From: Erinaceus europaeus
Lineage: Eukaryota; Chordata; Mammalia; Eulipotyphla; Erinaceidae
Assembly: GCF_950295315.1 (NCBI RefSeq)
Contig: NC_080181.1
Span: 434,001 to 498,000 of the forward strand
Length of the DNA: 64,000 nucleotides
Direction: 5' to 3'
The notes under the pieces were generated by a model that did no database searches, had not been told where the DNA came from, and worked only from the letters and a program-made list of their open reading frames with translations. A program made the translations under genes and the position numbers. Shown in pieces: positions 1 through 9,990 of the stretch (its first letter is position 1; each line of letters opens with the position of its first letter).

Positions 1-35
1 AGGAGTTGCGTGGGCGGGCCTCAGAGAGCAGCCCA

Positions 36-575
36 CCAATGAGAGCCTGGGTGCTGGCTCTGGGTGGGCGTACCCCTGGAGGTCAGCCAATCAGGGTCCA
101 GCGGAAGTGCCTGGGGGGCGGGCCCTCGGGAGGCTGTCCAATGAACGCCTGGGGCGGGCCTCGTGGGCGGAGCCCAGGAGGCTGGCCAATCATGGGGCAA
201 GGGCGGTGACCTTCCTGGGCGTGCCTTAGGAACTGGCCTATCAGAGGGCGCCCCTCAGACAGCAGCCCGCCAATGGGAGCCAAGAGAAGGCTGGCTGGGG
301 GCGTGTCCCTGGGACACCAGGCCAATCAGAGTCGAGCGGAAGTGGCTGGTGGGCGGGCCTTCTGGAGGCTGCCCAATCAGCGTGCTGCAGGGCCGTGTGG
401 GCGGTGCTCAATGCCGCTGGCCAATCACTGACTAGGGGCCCGGACCCTCCTGGGCGTGTCCAAGCACACTGGCCAATGAGATTGCTGGTGGGGTTCTGGG
501 CATGGCCTAGGCCTCTGGCCTATCAGAGCCTGGCTGGCGCCCTGTGGGCGGGCCTTCTGAAGGAATCCCGCCAAT
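36..575 (+). promoter_or_regulatory. Phased CCAAT/GC-box array, inverted copy
   Basis: Ten CCAAT and two CCTAT elements start at 36, 87, 138, 186, 237 (CCTAT), 270, 322, 373, 421, 473, 519 (CCTAT) and 571. The spacing is 46-52 bp apart from one 33-bp step (237 to 270). GGGCGG or GGGCG boxes lie between most elements. The array runs off the left edge of the window, so the real count is higher. On the + strand it points towards the TTAAAAGG box at 594-601. Confidence 0.8.
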
Positions 576-591
576 GGGAGCTCAGAGCTGG

Positions 592-601
592 CCTTAAAAG
601 G
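592..601 (+). promoter_or_regulatory. CArG-box / TATA-like element
   Basis: CCTTAAAAGG is a perfect CC(A/T)6GG match, the consensus for SRF binding, and also contains a TATA-like TTAAAA. It sits 17 bases downstream of the last CCAAT element, where a core promoter element would be expected. Binding and promoter activity are inferred. Confidence 0.45.
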
Positions 602-711
602 CTGGGCGTGCTTCCAGGAAATGCGAAGCAGGGTTCAGCCCAGGGCCCTGCCTTGCAGAAGCTGTCCAGTGCGCATGTGTATAACTCCGTTTGTGCCTGT
701 GCCTCTGTGGA

Positions 712-745
<34 letters not shown>

Positions 746-3700
746 TGAGGGAGGGAGAGAGAGAGAACAACAGAATCACTGTGGCACAGGTGATTTTGTG
801 CAAAACACTTGGCACATTCTGATTTACAGCTCAATATTGACACCAGGGCAGCTCTCCTTGGCCCTTGGTCACTTTTCTTCTTTTCAGATGTAAAGACACT
901 GAAGAGGGAGAGGTTTTTGCCCTGAGGCTTGCACTGGGAACTAGCAGCTGCCCTGTTTGTGTTGCCAGACTAGGAAACCTGTGGTGCCTGTCCATGTGGA
1001 GAGTCTCCTGGATGAGTTCCTTCTCGAGCCTTTTTCGCTCGGTCCCGTTGGAGCTGCATATAGCTAATGATTTGGAGATTTTATTCCTTTGGACAATTCT
1101 TTTCCTGATGCAAAGTTTCTCTCCAGGTTTTAGCAATCAATTGTGTGAATGTCACATCGAATCCATTGTAGAAAATGACTACATCAGTGTCTCTCTCTCT
1201 CTTTCTCTCTCTCTCTATCTCTCTCTCTATATATATATATATATGTATGTAACATCTAGAGGTCTGAAAATATTTTTTAGCTAGAGACCTGCACAGCTCT
1301 GGATTAGGGTAGCAATGTGGATACACCTGGCCCTTCTGAGCCACAGTCATGAGAGACATCTCACAGAGCCATATCGTATATCACTCTACAAATCTCTCTC
1401 AGCACAAACTACCACTGCCAAATCATCTACTTCCCTCTTGCTCTTTTTGTCCACCGAGTCTTATCCCAAAACTGTAAATCAAAGAAGAAATAGACATAGT
1501 GCAGTTCCCTGCACACAGGACAGGCTGAGGCTGGACCAGGGAGATGCAATACGCCAGCCTGCATCTTGGCTGGAGCATCACTATGACTACTTCGAATTTG
1601 GAGAGGCGAGGGCAGTTTGGGAGAGTGGGCTGCCGGCCAAGGGTTGCTTCTCAGAGTGGCTAAGACCTAGATGTTCTAAGTGTTACCTTTCCTCACAAAC
1701 ATAAAATAGCAATGCCACTTGTAAGAAGTATGCATGGGCATGGAGGGTTTGTCTTCAGTGCTCTGGCACTGATCAACACAGGGCCAGAATTTCAGTCCTT
1801 GTCTGTCTCTGTCATTCTGTCTCTCTGACTGTCTCTACGTGCCTTCTTCACTGGGCCCTTACTGGAAGTCAGTGCATGCATCGTGAACTCAGCCTTCCTG
1901 GTGTTGAAATTTTCCTTTCTTTGCCCTTTGGATTATTTAGTCTCCTGCACATGGTGTAGTACAGAGGGGAACTGCGGAGACAGCGTTGCTGCTGCAGGTT
2001 CCAGGCATATGTCCATCTCCAGCTGCAGCTGTCCAGGCCCTCTGTGCTTGACTGCCATTCTCCAGGGCCCTGAGGCTGACACTCAGCCTCAATGCAGCCC
2101 TCCTCACCTTCCTGCACAGCATCCTTGTCCTTATTCCATGAGAGCCCCGGTCAAGGGAAGTGAAACTCGATCCCCCTGGCACACACACTGTGCTTTCCCT
2201 CTATTAAGCCAAATGGAAAGGATCTGTGGTACTGATGGCCACACCAGTGTCCAGATTTTTCCATGCAAAATGGAAGCTTCCAGTGTTCAGAAAGAGGGTG
2301 TTTTGATGGCTGTGAAATGTCTTTTCCAAGTGCCTCATGGTGTTTCAAATCCCTTTGAAACCTGAAGTTCTTTCTTGTATCTAGGGGATATTTTCACCAC
2401 TGGCCAGAAGGGCCGCCCAACTAGGAGCACAGCTATCCAGGGGTCAGGAGGTCTTCCAGCCTGCTAGCTCCTGGAGGGATTCCTGAGTATGTCCTCAGGG
2501 CCCAAGTGTAAAAGGTGTTTCCAATTGCCTTGATTAGCAGCAGCCAGGCCCTCAGGTGAGGGGCGGGGCTGTGATCTTGACTGGAAGCCCCTAATTTGGC
2601 CAATGGAGGCATCCATCTTTTTTTGTCTGTCCATAGCAAGGGCCTGGGGAGTTTGTGCTTCCTGCAAGCAGAGCGACATTGTATGGGACACTCATGCAAG
2701 CCTACTTCTAGGAATCTCTCTGAGTGTGATGTGTGGACACCAGGACACCATGATCAGGGATGTGAGGCCACAGGAGCAATTGCCTTAGCCGGACCCAAAG
2801 GGTAGGTGTAAGGGGCCGGGTTCATCCACTATTGTTTGGTTCAACACACTTCCCATCTATGTGGAAACACAGCCCTTTCTGGGTACTTTCTGGGCTTGTA
2901 ATCTGCTGCCCTGAGCAGTGGACTGAGAGCCTGGAGGCTGAGTAGGCAGCCAAACGTGACTGGACAGGCTCAAGCCCCTGAATTCTGAGGGGTGCCCCAG
3001 CTTCCCCCATTGGCAGTGTTTGGATCATAGTGAGGCATGGCATTGATTCGGAACTCAGGAGAGTGAGACATGAGAGTCCCTTTGCATATGCATTCTTGCT
3101 TAGCCACAATCTGGGCTAGCTGGCTTGCCCTGACCAGATAGGTTCTCTGTACATAAGTTGCAGGAGAGGCTGGCTCCCTTGCCACCCATGCTCTGAGACT
3201 ACTTCAGGTGATCTCTGAGCACACACAGACACACACAAACAGACAGACACACACACACACACACATTACTGTCAGGTTGGTAGTAGAGCCTATGGTGAAG
3301 GCTGGGGCTGTCTGGGGTCTGTGGGCATGAGAGCTGCTGCCTTACAATCTCTACAAGCCAGGTTTGAACCTGTCATCAATGAACACAGTGTAGGAGGTTT
3401 TTGAATTCTGGTCTCTTTCCAACTCATCTATTTCTCTTCTCGCCTTCTCTATCTCTAACTCTCACATGCTCTCACACACTCTGTCTTCACTCATTAATAT
3501 TTTACTTAGATTCTTATTTTACTGACAGGCCCAGATAGACAAAGAGAGTTACCAGAGCACTGCTGAGCTCTGGCTTGTTGTGTTGGCGAATTCACCTAGG
3601 CTACTGGAGCCTCAGTTTGTAAGTCTTTCTGACACAAGCCATATTCTGTCTCCTCATTTCCATGCCAGTATCACTCAGAGTTTATAATAAAGATATACAT

Positions 3701-5325
3701 ACATGTATATATATACATATAGATTTATATATCTGTCATTTTTAGAATGTTCGACCTATGTATTTGACCTTCTTTCAGAATTACCACATTTATAACAGCC
3801 TAGTTTTTCTGAAATAATTGGCCATATAGTTGGAGCAGGATTCAATACAATTATAAATAATAGAACCTTCCAGTAGCATTTCTAATCGTGTTTCTATTAG
3901 CATCCTTATTGTAATTATCATGGCCCAGATCTTCCCTCCTTTTTCTAGTGTAAGCTTCAATACGTATGTGTTTGTTTTCTTTCTCCGGAAATCTTAATGT
4001 CCCTGGACCCTGAAGTGTTAGGGAATTTTTGAAGCCGCCCTCTGTTTCTCAGCAGATGGTTTCTATGTTTCTGCTGTCATCAGGTCTTCTTGTGGTTTTT
4101 GTCTTTATTTATTTTTATTGTTTCAAGTCCTCCTAGATCATCCCCATTTATTTACATATTTATTCATTTAGTCAGGTATCACATGTGGCATCATTTCTTC
4201 TGCTTGAGAGTTTTTCTCTTATAACTGAAGGGAACTTTTGATGCACAATACATTTCCTGGGGCAAATACTACACACATATGGTGAAGGCTTGGGTTGTCT
4301 GGGGTCTGTGGGCATTAGAGCTGCTGCGTGACAATCTCTACAACCCAGGTTTGAACCTGTCATGAATGAACACAGCCTAGGGGTTTTTTGACTTCTGGTC
4401 TATTTCCAACTCTTCTATTTCTCTTCTCGCCATCTCTGTCTCTGACTCTCACAGGCTCTCTCTCACTCTGTCTGAACTCAGGAATATTTTACTTATATCC
4501 TTATTTTATTGACAGGCCCAGATATACAAAGAGAGTGGCCAGAGCACTGCTGAGCTCTGGCTGGTTTTGTTTGTGATTTCACCTAGGCTACTGGAGCCTC
4601 TGATTGGTAAGTCTCTCTGACTTAAGCCATATTCTGTCTCCTCATATCCATGGCAGTATCTCTCAGACTTTATAATAAAGATATACATCCATATACATAT
4701 ATAAATATACATATACATCTCTGTCATTTTTAGAATTGTCAACCTATGTAATTGATCTTAATCAGAATTCACACATTTACAACAGGTTCCTTTTTCCCTA
4801 CTAATTGGCCACATAGTTGGAGCAGGATTCAATACAATTATAAATAATAGAACCTTCCAGTAGCATTTCTAATAGCATTTCTATCAGCATCCTTATTTTA
4901 ATTATCATAGTACAGAACTTGCCTCCTTTCTCTAGTGTAAGCTTCAATAAATATGAGTTTCTTTTCATTCTCCCGAAATCTTAATTTCCCTGGACTCTGA
5001 AGGGTCTCGGAACTTTTGAAGCAGCCCTTGATTCACAGCAGATGGTTTCTATGTTTCTGCTGTCATCAGGTCTTCTTGTGCTTTTTGTTTTTATTTTTCA
5101 TTTGTTTCAAATCCTCCTAGATAACCCCCATTTACTTGCATATTTATTTATTTATTTATTTATTTATTTGGTTCTATATTACATGAGGGGTCCATTCTTC
5201 TGCTTGATAGATTTTTCTCTTATAATTGAAGGGAAGTTTACACTTACAATACATATCCTGTCGTAAATACTACACACATATGGTGAAGGCTGGGGTTGTC
5301 TGGGGTCTGTGGACAGGAGACTGAT

Positions 5326-5525
5326 NNNNNNNNNNNNNNNNNNNNNNNNNNNNNNNNNNNNNNNNNNNNNNNNNNNNNNNNNNNNNNNNNNNNNNNNNNN
5401 NNNNNNNNNNNNNNNNNNNNNNNNNNNNNNNNNNNNNNNNNNNNNNNNNNNNNNNNNNNNNNNNNNNNNNNNNNNNNNNNNNNNNNNNNNNNNNNNNNNN
5501 NNNNNNNNNNNNNNNNNNNNNNNNN
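5326..5525. other. Assembly gap, 200 N
   Basis: Exactly 200 unknown bases. A round number of this kind usually marks a scaffold join of unknown size. The left flank is inverted sequence at the end of sub-repeat 1 and the right flank is forward sequence inside the junction module. The two sides are not contiguous in the normal unit, so the gap hides both missing sequence and the inversion breakpoint. Confidence 0.98.
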
Positions 5526-7190
5526 CAGCCTCCAGGCTCTCAGTCCACTGCTCAGGGCAGCAGATTACAAGCCCAGAAAGTACCCAGAAAGGGCTGTGTT
5601 TCCACATAGATGGGAAGTGTGTTGAACCAAACAATAGTGGATGAACCTGGCCCCTTACACCTACCCTTTGGGTCCGGCTAAGGCAATTGCTCCTGTGGCC
5701 TCACATCCCTGATCATGGTGTCCTGGTGTCCACACATCACACTCAGAGAGATTCCTAGAAGTAGGCTTGCATGAGTATCCCATACAATGTCGCTCTGCTT
5801 GCAGGAAGCACAAACTCCCCGGGCCCTTGCTATGGACAGACAAAAAAAGATGGATGCCTCCATTGGCCAAATTAGGGGCTTCCAGTCAAGATCACAGCCC
5901 CGCCCCTCACCTGAGGGCCTGGCTGCTGCTAATCAAGGCAATTGGAAACACCTTTTACACTTGGGCCCTGAGGACATACTCAGGAATCCCTCCAGGAGCT
6001 AGCAGGCTGGAAGACCTCCTGACCCCTGGATAGCTGTGCTCCTAGTTGGGCGGCCCTTCTGGCCAGTGGTGAAAATATCCCCTAGATACAAGAAAGAACT
6101 TCAGGTTTCAAAGGGATTTGAAACACCATGAGGCACTTGGAAAAGACATTTCACAGCCATCAAAACACCCTCTTTCTGAACACTGGAAGCTTCCGTTTTG
6201 CATGGAAAAATCTGGACACTGGTGTGGCCATCAGTACCACAGATCCTTTCCATTTGGCTTAATAGAGGGAAAGCACAGTGTGTGTGCCAGGGGGATCGAG
6301 TTTCACTTCCCTTGACCGGGGCTCTCATGGAATAAGGACAAGGATGCTGTGCAGGAAGGTGAGGAGGGCTGCATTGAGGCTGAGTGTCAGCCTCAGGGCC
6401 CTGGAGAATGGCAGTCAAGCACAGAGGGCCTGGACAGCTGCAGCTGGAGATGGACATATGCCTGGAACCTGCAGCAGCAACGCTGTCTCCGCAGTTCCCC
6501 TCTGTACTACACCATGTGCAGGAGACTAAATAATCCAAAGGGCAAAGAAAGGAAAATTTCAACACCAGGAAGGCTGAGTTCACGATGCATGCACTGACTT
6601 CCAGTAAGGGCCCAGTGAAGAAGGCACGTAGAGACAGTCAGAGAGACAGAATGACAGAGACAGACAAGGACTGAAATTCTGGCCCTGTGTTGATCAGTGC
6701 CAGAGCACTGAAGACAAACCCTCCATGCCCATGCATACTTCTTACAAGTGGCATTGCTATTTTAGGTTTGTGAGGAAAGGTAACACTTAGAACATCTAGG
6801 TCTTAGCCACTCTGAGAAGCAACCCTTGGCCGGCAGCCCACTCTCCCAAACTGCCCTCGCCTCTCCAAATTCGAAGTAGTCATAGTGATGCTCCAGCCAA
6901 GATGCAGGCTGGCGTATTGCATCTCCCTGGTCCAGCCTCAGCCTGTCCTGTGTGCAGGGAACTGCACTATGTCTATTTCTTCTTTGATTTACAGTTTTGG
7001 GATAAGACTCGGTGGACAAAAAGAGCAAGAGGGAAGTAGATGATTTGGCAGTGGTAGTTTGTGCTGAGAGAGATTTGTAGAGTGATATACGATATGGCTC
7101 TGTGAGATGTCTCTCATGACTGTGGCTCAGAAGGGCCAGGTGTATCCACATTGCTACCCTAATCAGGAGCTGTGCAGGTCTCTAGCTAAA
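5526..7190. other. Gene-free blocks of unit A
   Basis: About 1.7 kb with no gene I can recognise. The minus strand carries open frames of 160 codons (6101-6583) and 129 codons (6762-7151). The 160-codon frame is broken by a one-base length change in later units and is not preserved in unit G, so I do not call either as coding. A short GC-box/CCAAT patch lies near 5858-5945 (CCATTGGCC, CCCCGCCCC, CAATTGG) and may be an isolated relic of the same element vocabulary as the main array. The equivalent blocks in B-F start 1 bp after each unit start. Confidence 0.6.
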
Positions 7191-7217
7191 AAATATTTTC
7201 AGACCTCTAGATGTTAA

Positions 7218-7260
<43 letters not shown>

Positions 7261-7288
7261 TAGAGAGAGAGAGAAAGAGAGAGAGAGA
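7218..7288. repeat. TA/GA compound microsatellite
   Basis: A (TA)n run followed by (GA)n with interruptions. The same locus occurs in every unit with a different length: about 15044-15096 (B), 22874-22924 (C), 30712-30762 (D), 38525-38592 (E), 46624-46680 (F) and, inverted, 1190-1244. In unit G it is replaced by a pure GT run (about 54431-54472). Confidence 0.9.
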
Positions 7289-7410
7289 CACTGATGTAGT
7301 CATTTTCTACAATGGATTCGATGTGACATTCACACAATTGATTGCTAAAACCTGGAGAGAAACTTTGCATCAGGAAAAGAATTGTCCAAAGGAATAAAAT
7401 CTCCAAATCA

Positions 7411-7590
7411 TTAGCTATATGCAGCTCCAACGGGACCGAGCGAAAAAGGCTCGAGAAGGAACTCATCCAGGAGACTCTCCACATGGACAGGCACCACAGG
7501 TTTCCTAGTCTGGCAACACAAACAGGGCAGCTGCTAGTTCCCAGTGCAAGCCTCAGGGCAAAAACCTCTCCCTCTTCAGTGTCTTTACAT
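7411..7590 (-). other. Exon-like block, unit A
   Basis: On the minus strand a pyrimidine-rich tract ending TTCTTTTCAG (7591-7600) precedes this block, which looks like a splice acceptor. The 3' part can be read as a peptide containing LDEFLLEPFSLG and ending at TAA (7411-7413). In the inner units that frame is interrupted by an upstream in-frame TAG and a one-base length difference relative to unit G. I recognise no protein family. It could be a non-coding exon, a decayed terminal exon or chance. Confidence 0.25.
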
Positions 7591-7735
7591 CTGAAAAGAA
7601 GAAAAGTGACCAAGGGCCAAGGAGAGCTGCCCTGGTGTCAATATTGAGCTGTAAATCAGAATGTGCCAAGTGTTTTGCACAAAATCACCTGTGCCACAGT
7701 GATTCTGTTGTTCTCTCTCTCTCTCCCTCCCTCAG

Positions 7736-7758
7736 ACACACACACACACACACACACA
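7736..7758. repeat. CA microsatellite between exon-like block and promoter array
   Basis: A short (CA)n run preceded by a CT-rich tract. It is present at the same place in all units and longer in most: about 15543-15571 in B and 47125-47161 in F. Confidence 0.9.
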
Positions 7759-7870
7759 AATCCACAGAGGCACAGGCACAAACGGAGTTATACACATGCG
7801 CACTGGACAGCTTCTGCAAGGCAGGGCCCTGGGCTGAACCCTGCTTCGCATTTCCTGGAAGCACGCCCAG

Positions 7871-7880
7871 CCTTTTAAGG
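7871..7880 (-). promoter_or_regulatory. CArG-box / TATA-like element, unit A
   Basis: CCTTTTAAGG fits CC(A/T)6GG and reads TTAAAAGG on the minus strand. It is invariant in copies A-F and in the left arm (B 15685-15694, C 23517-23526, D 31355-31364, E 39186-39195, F 47275-47284). In the decayed copy at about 60545 it has become CTTTTAAAG, which loses the CArG form but keeps the TATA-like core. Confidence 0.45.
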
Positions 7881-7896
7881 CCAGCTCTGAGCTCCC

Positions 7897-8586
7897 ATTG
7901 GCGGGATTCCTTCAGAAGGCCCGCCCACAGGGCGCCAGCCAGGCTCTGATAGGCCAGAGGCCTAGGCCACGCCCAGAACCCCACCAGCAATCTCATTGGC
8001 CAGTGTGCTTGGACACGCCCAGGAGGGTCCGCGCCCCTAGTCAGTGATTGGCCAGCGGCCTTGAGCACCGCCCACACGGCCCTGCAGCACGCTGATTGGG
8101 CAGCCTCCGGAAAGCCCGCCCTCCAGCCACTTCCGCTCGACTCTGATTGGCCTGGTGTCCCAGGGACACGCCCCCAGCCAGCCTTCTCTTGGCTCCCATT
8201 GGCGGGCTGCTGTCTGAGGGGCGCCCTCTGATAGGCCAGTTCCTAAGGCACGCCCAGGAAGGTCACCGCCCTTGCCCCATGATTGGCCATCCTCCTGGGC
8301 TCCGCCCACGAGGCCCGCCCCAGGCGCTCATTGGACAGCCTCCCGAGGGCCCGCCCCCCAGGCACTTCCGCTGGATCCTGATTGGCTGACCTCCAGGGGT
8401 ACGCCCACCCAGAGCCAGCACCCAGGCTCTCATTGGTGGGCTGCTCTCTGAGGCCCGCCCATGCAACTCCTCCTCTGTTCTCATTGGCCAGCTCTTGCTT
8501 CACGCCCCTGAGGGTGACGTTCCTCCTCTCTGATTGGCCAGCTGTCTCTATGAATACCCACTGGGCCCTCCCCTCAGGCTCATTGG
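7897..8586 (-). promoter_or_regulatory. Phased NF-Y (CCAAT) / GC-box array, unit A
   Basis: Thirteen ATTGG elements start at 7897, 7995, 8047, 8095, 8146, 8198, 8282, 8330, 8381, 8432, 8483, 8533 and 8582, with ATAGG variants in two further slots at 7949 and 8231. Steps are 46-52 bp except one of 33 bp (8198 to 8231). Nearly every interval contains CGCCC, CCGCCC or CACGCCC, the core of Sp/KLF sites. Flanks such as CTGATTGGCC and CTCATTGGCCAG fit the extended NF-Y consensus. Two CACTTCCGCT sites fit ETS factors (AGCGGAAGTG) and GGTGACGTTC near 8514 resembles a CRE half-site. All CCAAT boxes read on the minus strand, towards the CArG/TATA box at 7871. Factor binding is inferred from motifs. Confidence 0.8.
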
Positions 8587-8809
8587 GCACGGGCTCTGAG
8601 GCCCACCCCCGGGGACTTTCTGCCATCCTCTGAAGGCCCTGTTTCTGCAAACACGACCCCCACAGCTCCTGTCTGGGCCCGTCCTTAGGACACTGCCTGC
8701 CTGCGCTAGGCTGGCCATGCTCTTGGGGCACACCCAGAAACACTGTCGCCACTCTCCTAGCCCAGTGCCTCAGGGCACTTGCCCTATGGAGCCTTAGTCC
8801 CGCCCTGGT

Positions 8810-9071
8810 GCTGCCCTCTTGTGGACACCCAGCAGAATGCAGCTGAGCACAGGGATTCACAAGCTCCCAGTAGAGTCATCCCAGGCAAAGAGAGAAACCC
8901 CTTCCACTTGCAAAGCCAAATGGGGGATCCCCCCACCCCACAGGAAAGAACAGATGTCTAGGGCACTCTACGTCAATTTCAACCCTGCTGTCCACGGGCC
9001 ACAATTCCTAGAGTTCTCCTCATTCCACAGAATCACTACACTCAACTATGGTCTTTGCCGCCACCTTGTGG
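8810..9071 (-). promoter_or_regulatory. Pair of CTCF-like motifs, unit A
   Basis: Read on the minus strand, 8810-8824 is CCACAAGAGGGCAGC and 9057-9071 is CCACAAGGTGGCGGC. Each matches the CTCF core CCA-S-Y-AG-R-K-GGC-R-S except for A at the Y position. Both lie in the same orientation, 247 bp apart, within a duplicated context (CTTGTGGACA then CAGCAGAATGCAGCTGAGC on the + strand), so one arose by copying the other. Confidence 0.6.
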
Positions 9072-9352
9072 ACATACAGCAGAATGCAGCTGAGCTCCCC
9101 ATGCCACTCCTCTTTGAGTCTACCCAGAAAATTACACACAGCATGGGAATAGCAAAGGAAAGAACCCATCTGAGGACCACCTGGGAGAATGCACAACAGA
9201 GTCCACAATCCAATGTGCCAATTCATACTTGTAAAACCACTTGTGCAGTGGAAACTTCCTTTGTCATAACACAACCCAGTTCCTAAGTCCCTGTGTCAGG
9301 AATAAATAAACAACAGCGGTAATCTTAACTGAAACACACTTTTGCACACTTA

Positions 9353-9379
9353 CACACACACACACACACACACACACAC
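9353..9379. repeat. CA microsatellite
   Basis: A (CA)n run between the CTCF-like pair and the decayed SINE, present in all units with variable length and interruptions (17165-17203 in B; interrupted and short near 48757-48778 in F). Confidence 0.9.
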
Positions 9380-9569
9380 CTTCCCACAGAGACGTACACA
9401 CTTGTCCCGAAAATAACTTGGATTGGAGTTGCTGTTTCGCACCCTAGCAAAAGGTCAAAGTTTCATGGGTGGAAGGGAGAAGTGTTAAGTTTCTGGCATA
9501 TGAAGGTGAGAAATGCCTAGAGCAGATCCATAGTTACATGGACAACGAAGGGAGCATGGGTTGGAGGGA

Positions 9570-9775
9570 CAGCTGGTGGAGCTGCCAGGGAACTATGTGG
9601 AATCCCAGGACCCTGTTTTGAGCCCCTGGTCACACTTACCCAGCTAGGGAAAAGCTGGGCTAGTGACAAATCAGAGCTGCAGATGTCTCTCTGTCTCTCT
9701 TCCTGCTTGGGCCCTGCTCTCTCAATTTATGACTGTTTGCTTCTCCTCAATAAGAAAGTTACAAAGGATGTACAG
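9570..9775 (+). mobile_element. Decayed tRNA-derived SINE inside the unit
   Basis: The stretch contains a degenerate B-box-like region, GAGCCCCTGGTCAC, a TGTCTCTCTGTCTCTC tract and an AATAAGAAA tail. The order matches the intact SINE at 62490-62695 (GAGCCCCTGGTCCC, CTGCAGGTGTC, AATAAATAAAG). Equivalent relics lie near 17395-17600, 25225-25430, 33062-33268, 40890-41095 and 48967-49165. Its presence at the same place in outer units shows that it predates the array. Confidence 0.65.
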
Positions 9776-9990
9776 AAATACAGGGGTAGTGGGAAAAATT
9801 ACCCCCCCGTGCCCACTATTATATGGAACTGTTGACTGTAAACCATTCATCCCCCAAGAAAGAACAGAATAAATATTTGTGAGGTTAAAAACATTGTAGG
9901 TTAAATAGCGAACATTCTCTAGAGCCATGCAATACTAATCCATTGTGCATTGGATGTCACTGTCAAAAACAGTGCAGTAGCAGTTGTAGT

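Larger units (their letters stand above)
1..5325 (-). repeat. Partial macrosatellite unit, inverted (left arm)
   Basis: This is the reverse complement of most of one 7.8-kb unit. In order it holds the CCAAT array (36-575, cut by the window edge), a CArG/TATA-like box (592-601), a GT repeat (713-745), the exon-like block (888-1067), a CT/TA microsatellite (about 1190-1244), the gene-free blocks (about 1245-2950), the junction module (about 2950-3215), a CA repeat (3221-3266), sub-repeat 3 (3288-4278), sub-repeat 2 (4279-5280) and the last 45 bases of sub-repeat 1. It is not an exact mirror of unit A: around 1300-1306 it carries the common array sequence where unit A has a private variant. It is therefore a distinct copy. 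The orientation depends on the 200-N join and may be artefactual. Confidence 0.9.

Noticed and set aside
5296..5644. Open frames spanning the run of Ns
   Set aside because: They exist only because unknown bases cannot show stop codons.
6101..6583. 160-codon open frame on the minus strand in several units
   Set aside because: A one-base length change truncates it in C-F and it is broken in G, so there is no sign of coding constraint.
6762..7151. 129-codon open frame on the minus strand, present in the left arm and A-F
   Set aside because: Its conservation only reflects the high identity of the units; the frame is not open in unit G and I recognise no domain.
7897..8586. CRISPR-like array of regularly spaced short repeats
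   Set aside because: The repeated element is only about 5-10 bases, slots differ, and the DNA is mammalian with SINEs. A CCAAT-box array explains the regularity.
7871..9071. LTR of an endogenous retrovirus
   Set aside because: The CCAAT/CACCC/GATA grammar recalls some LTR enhancers, but I see no LTR termini, primer-binding site, or gag/pol-like frames in the unit.
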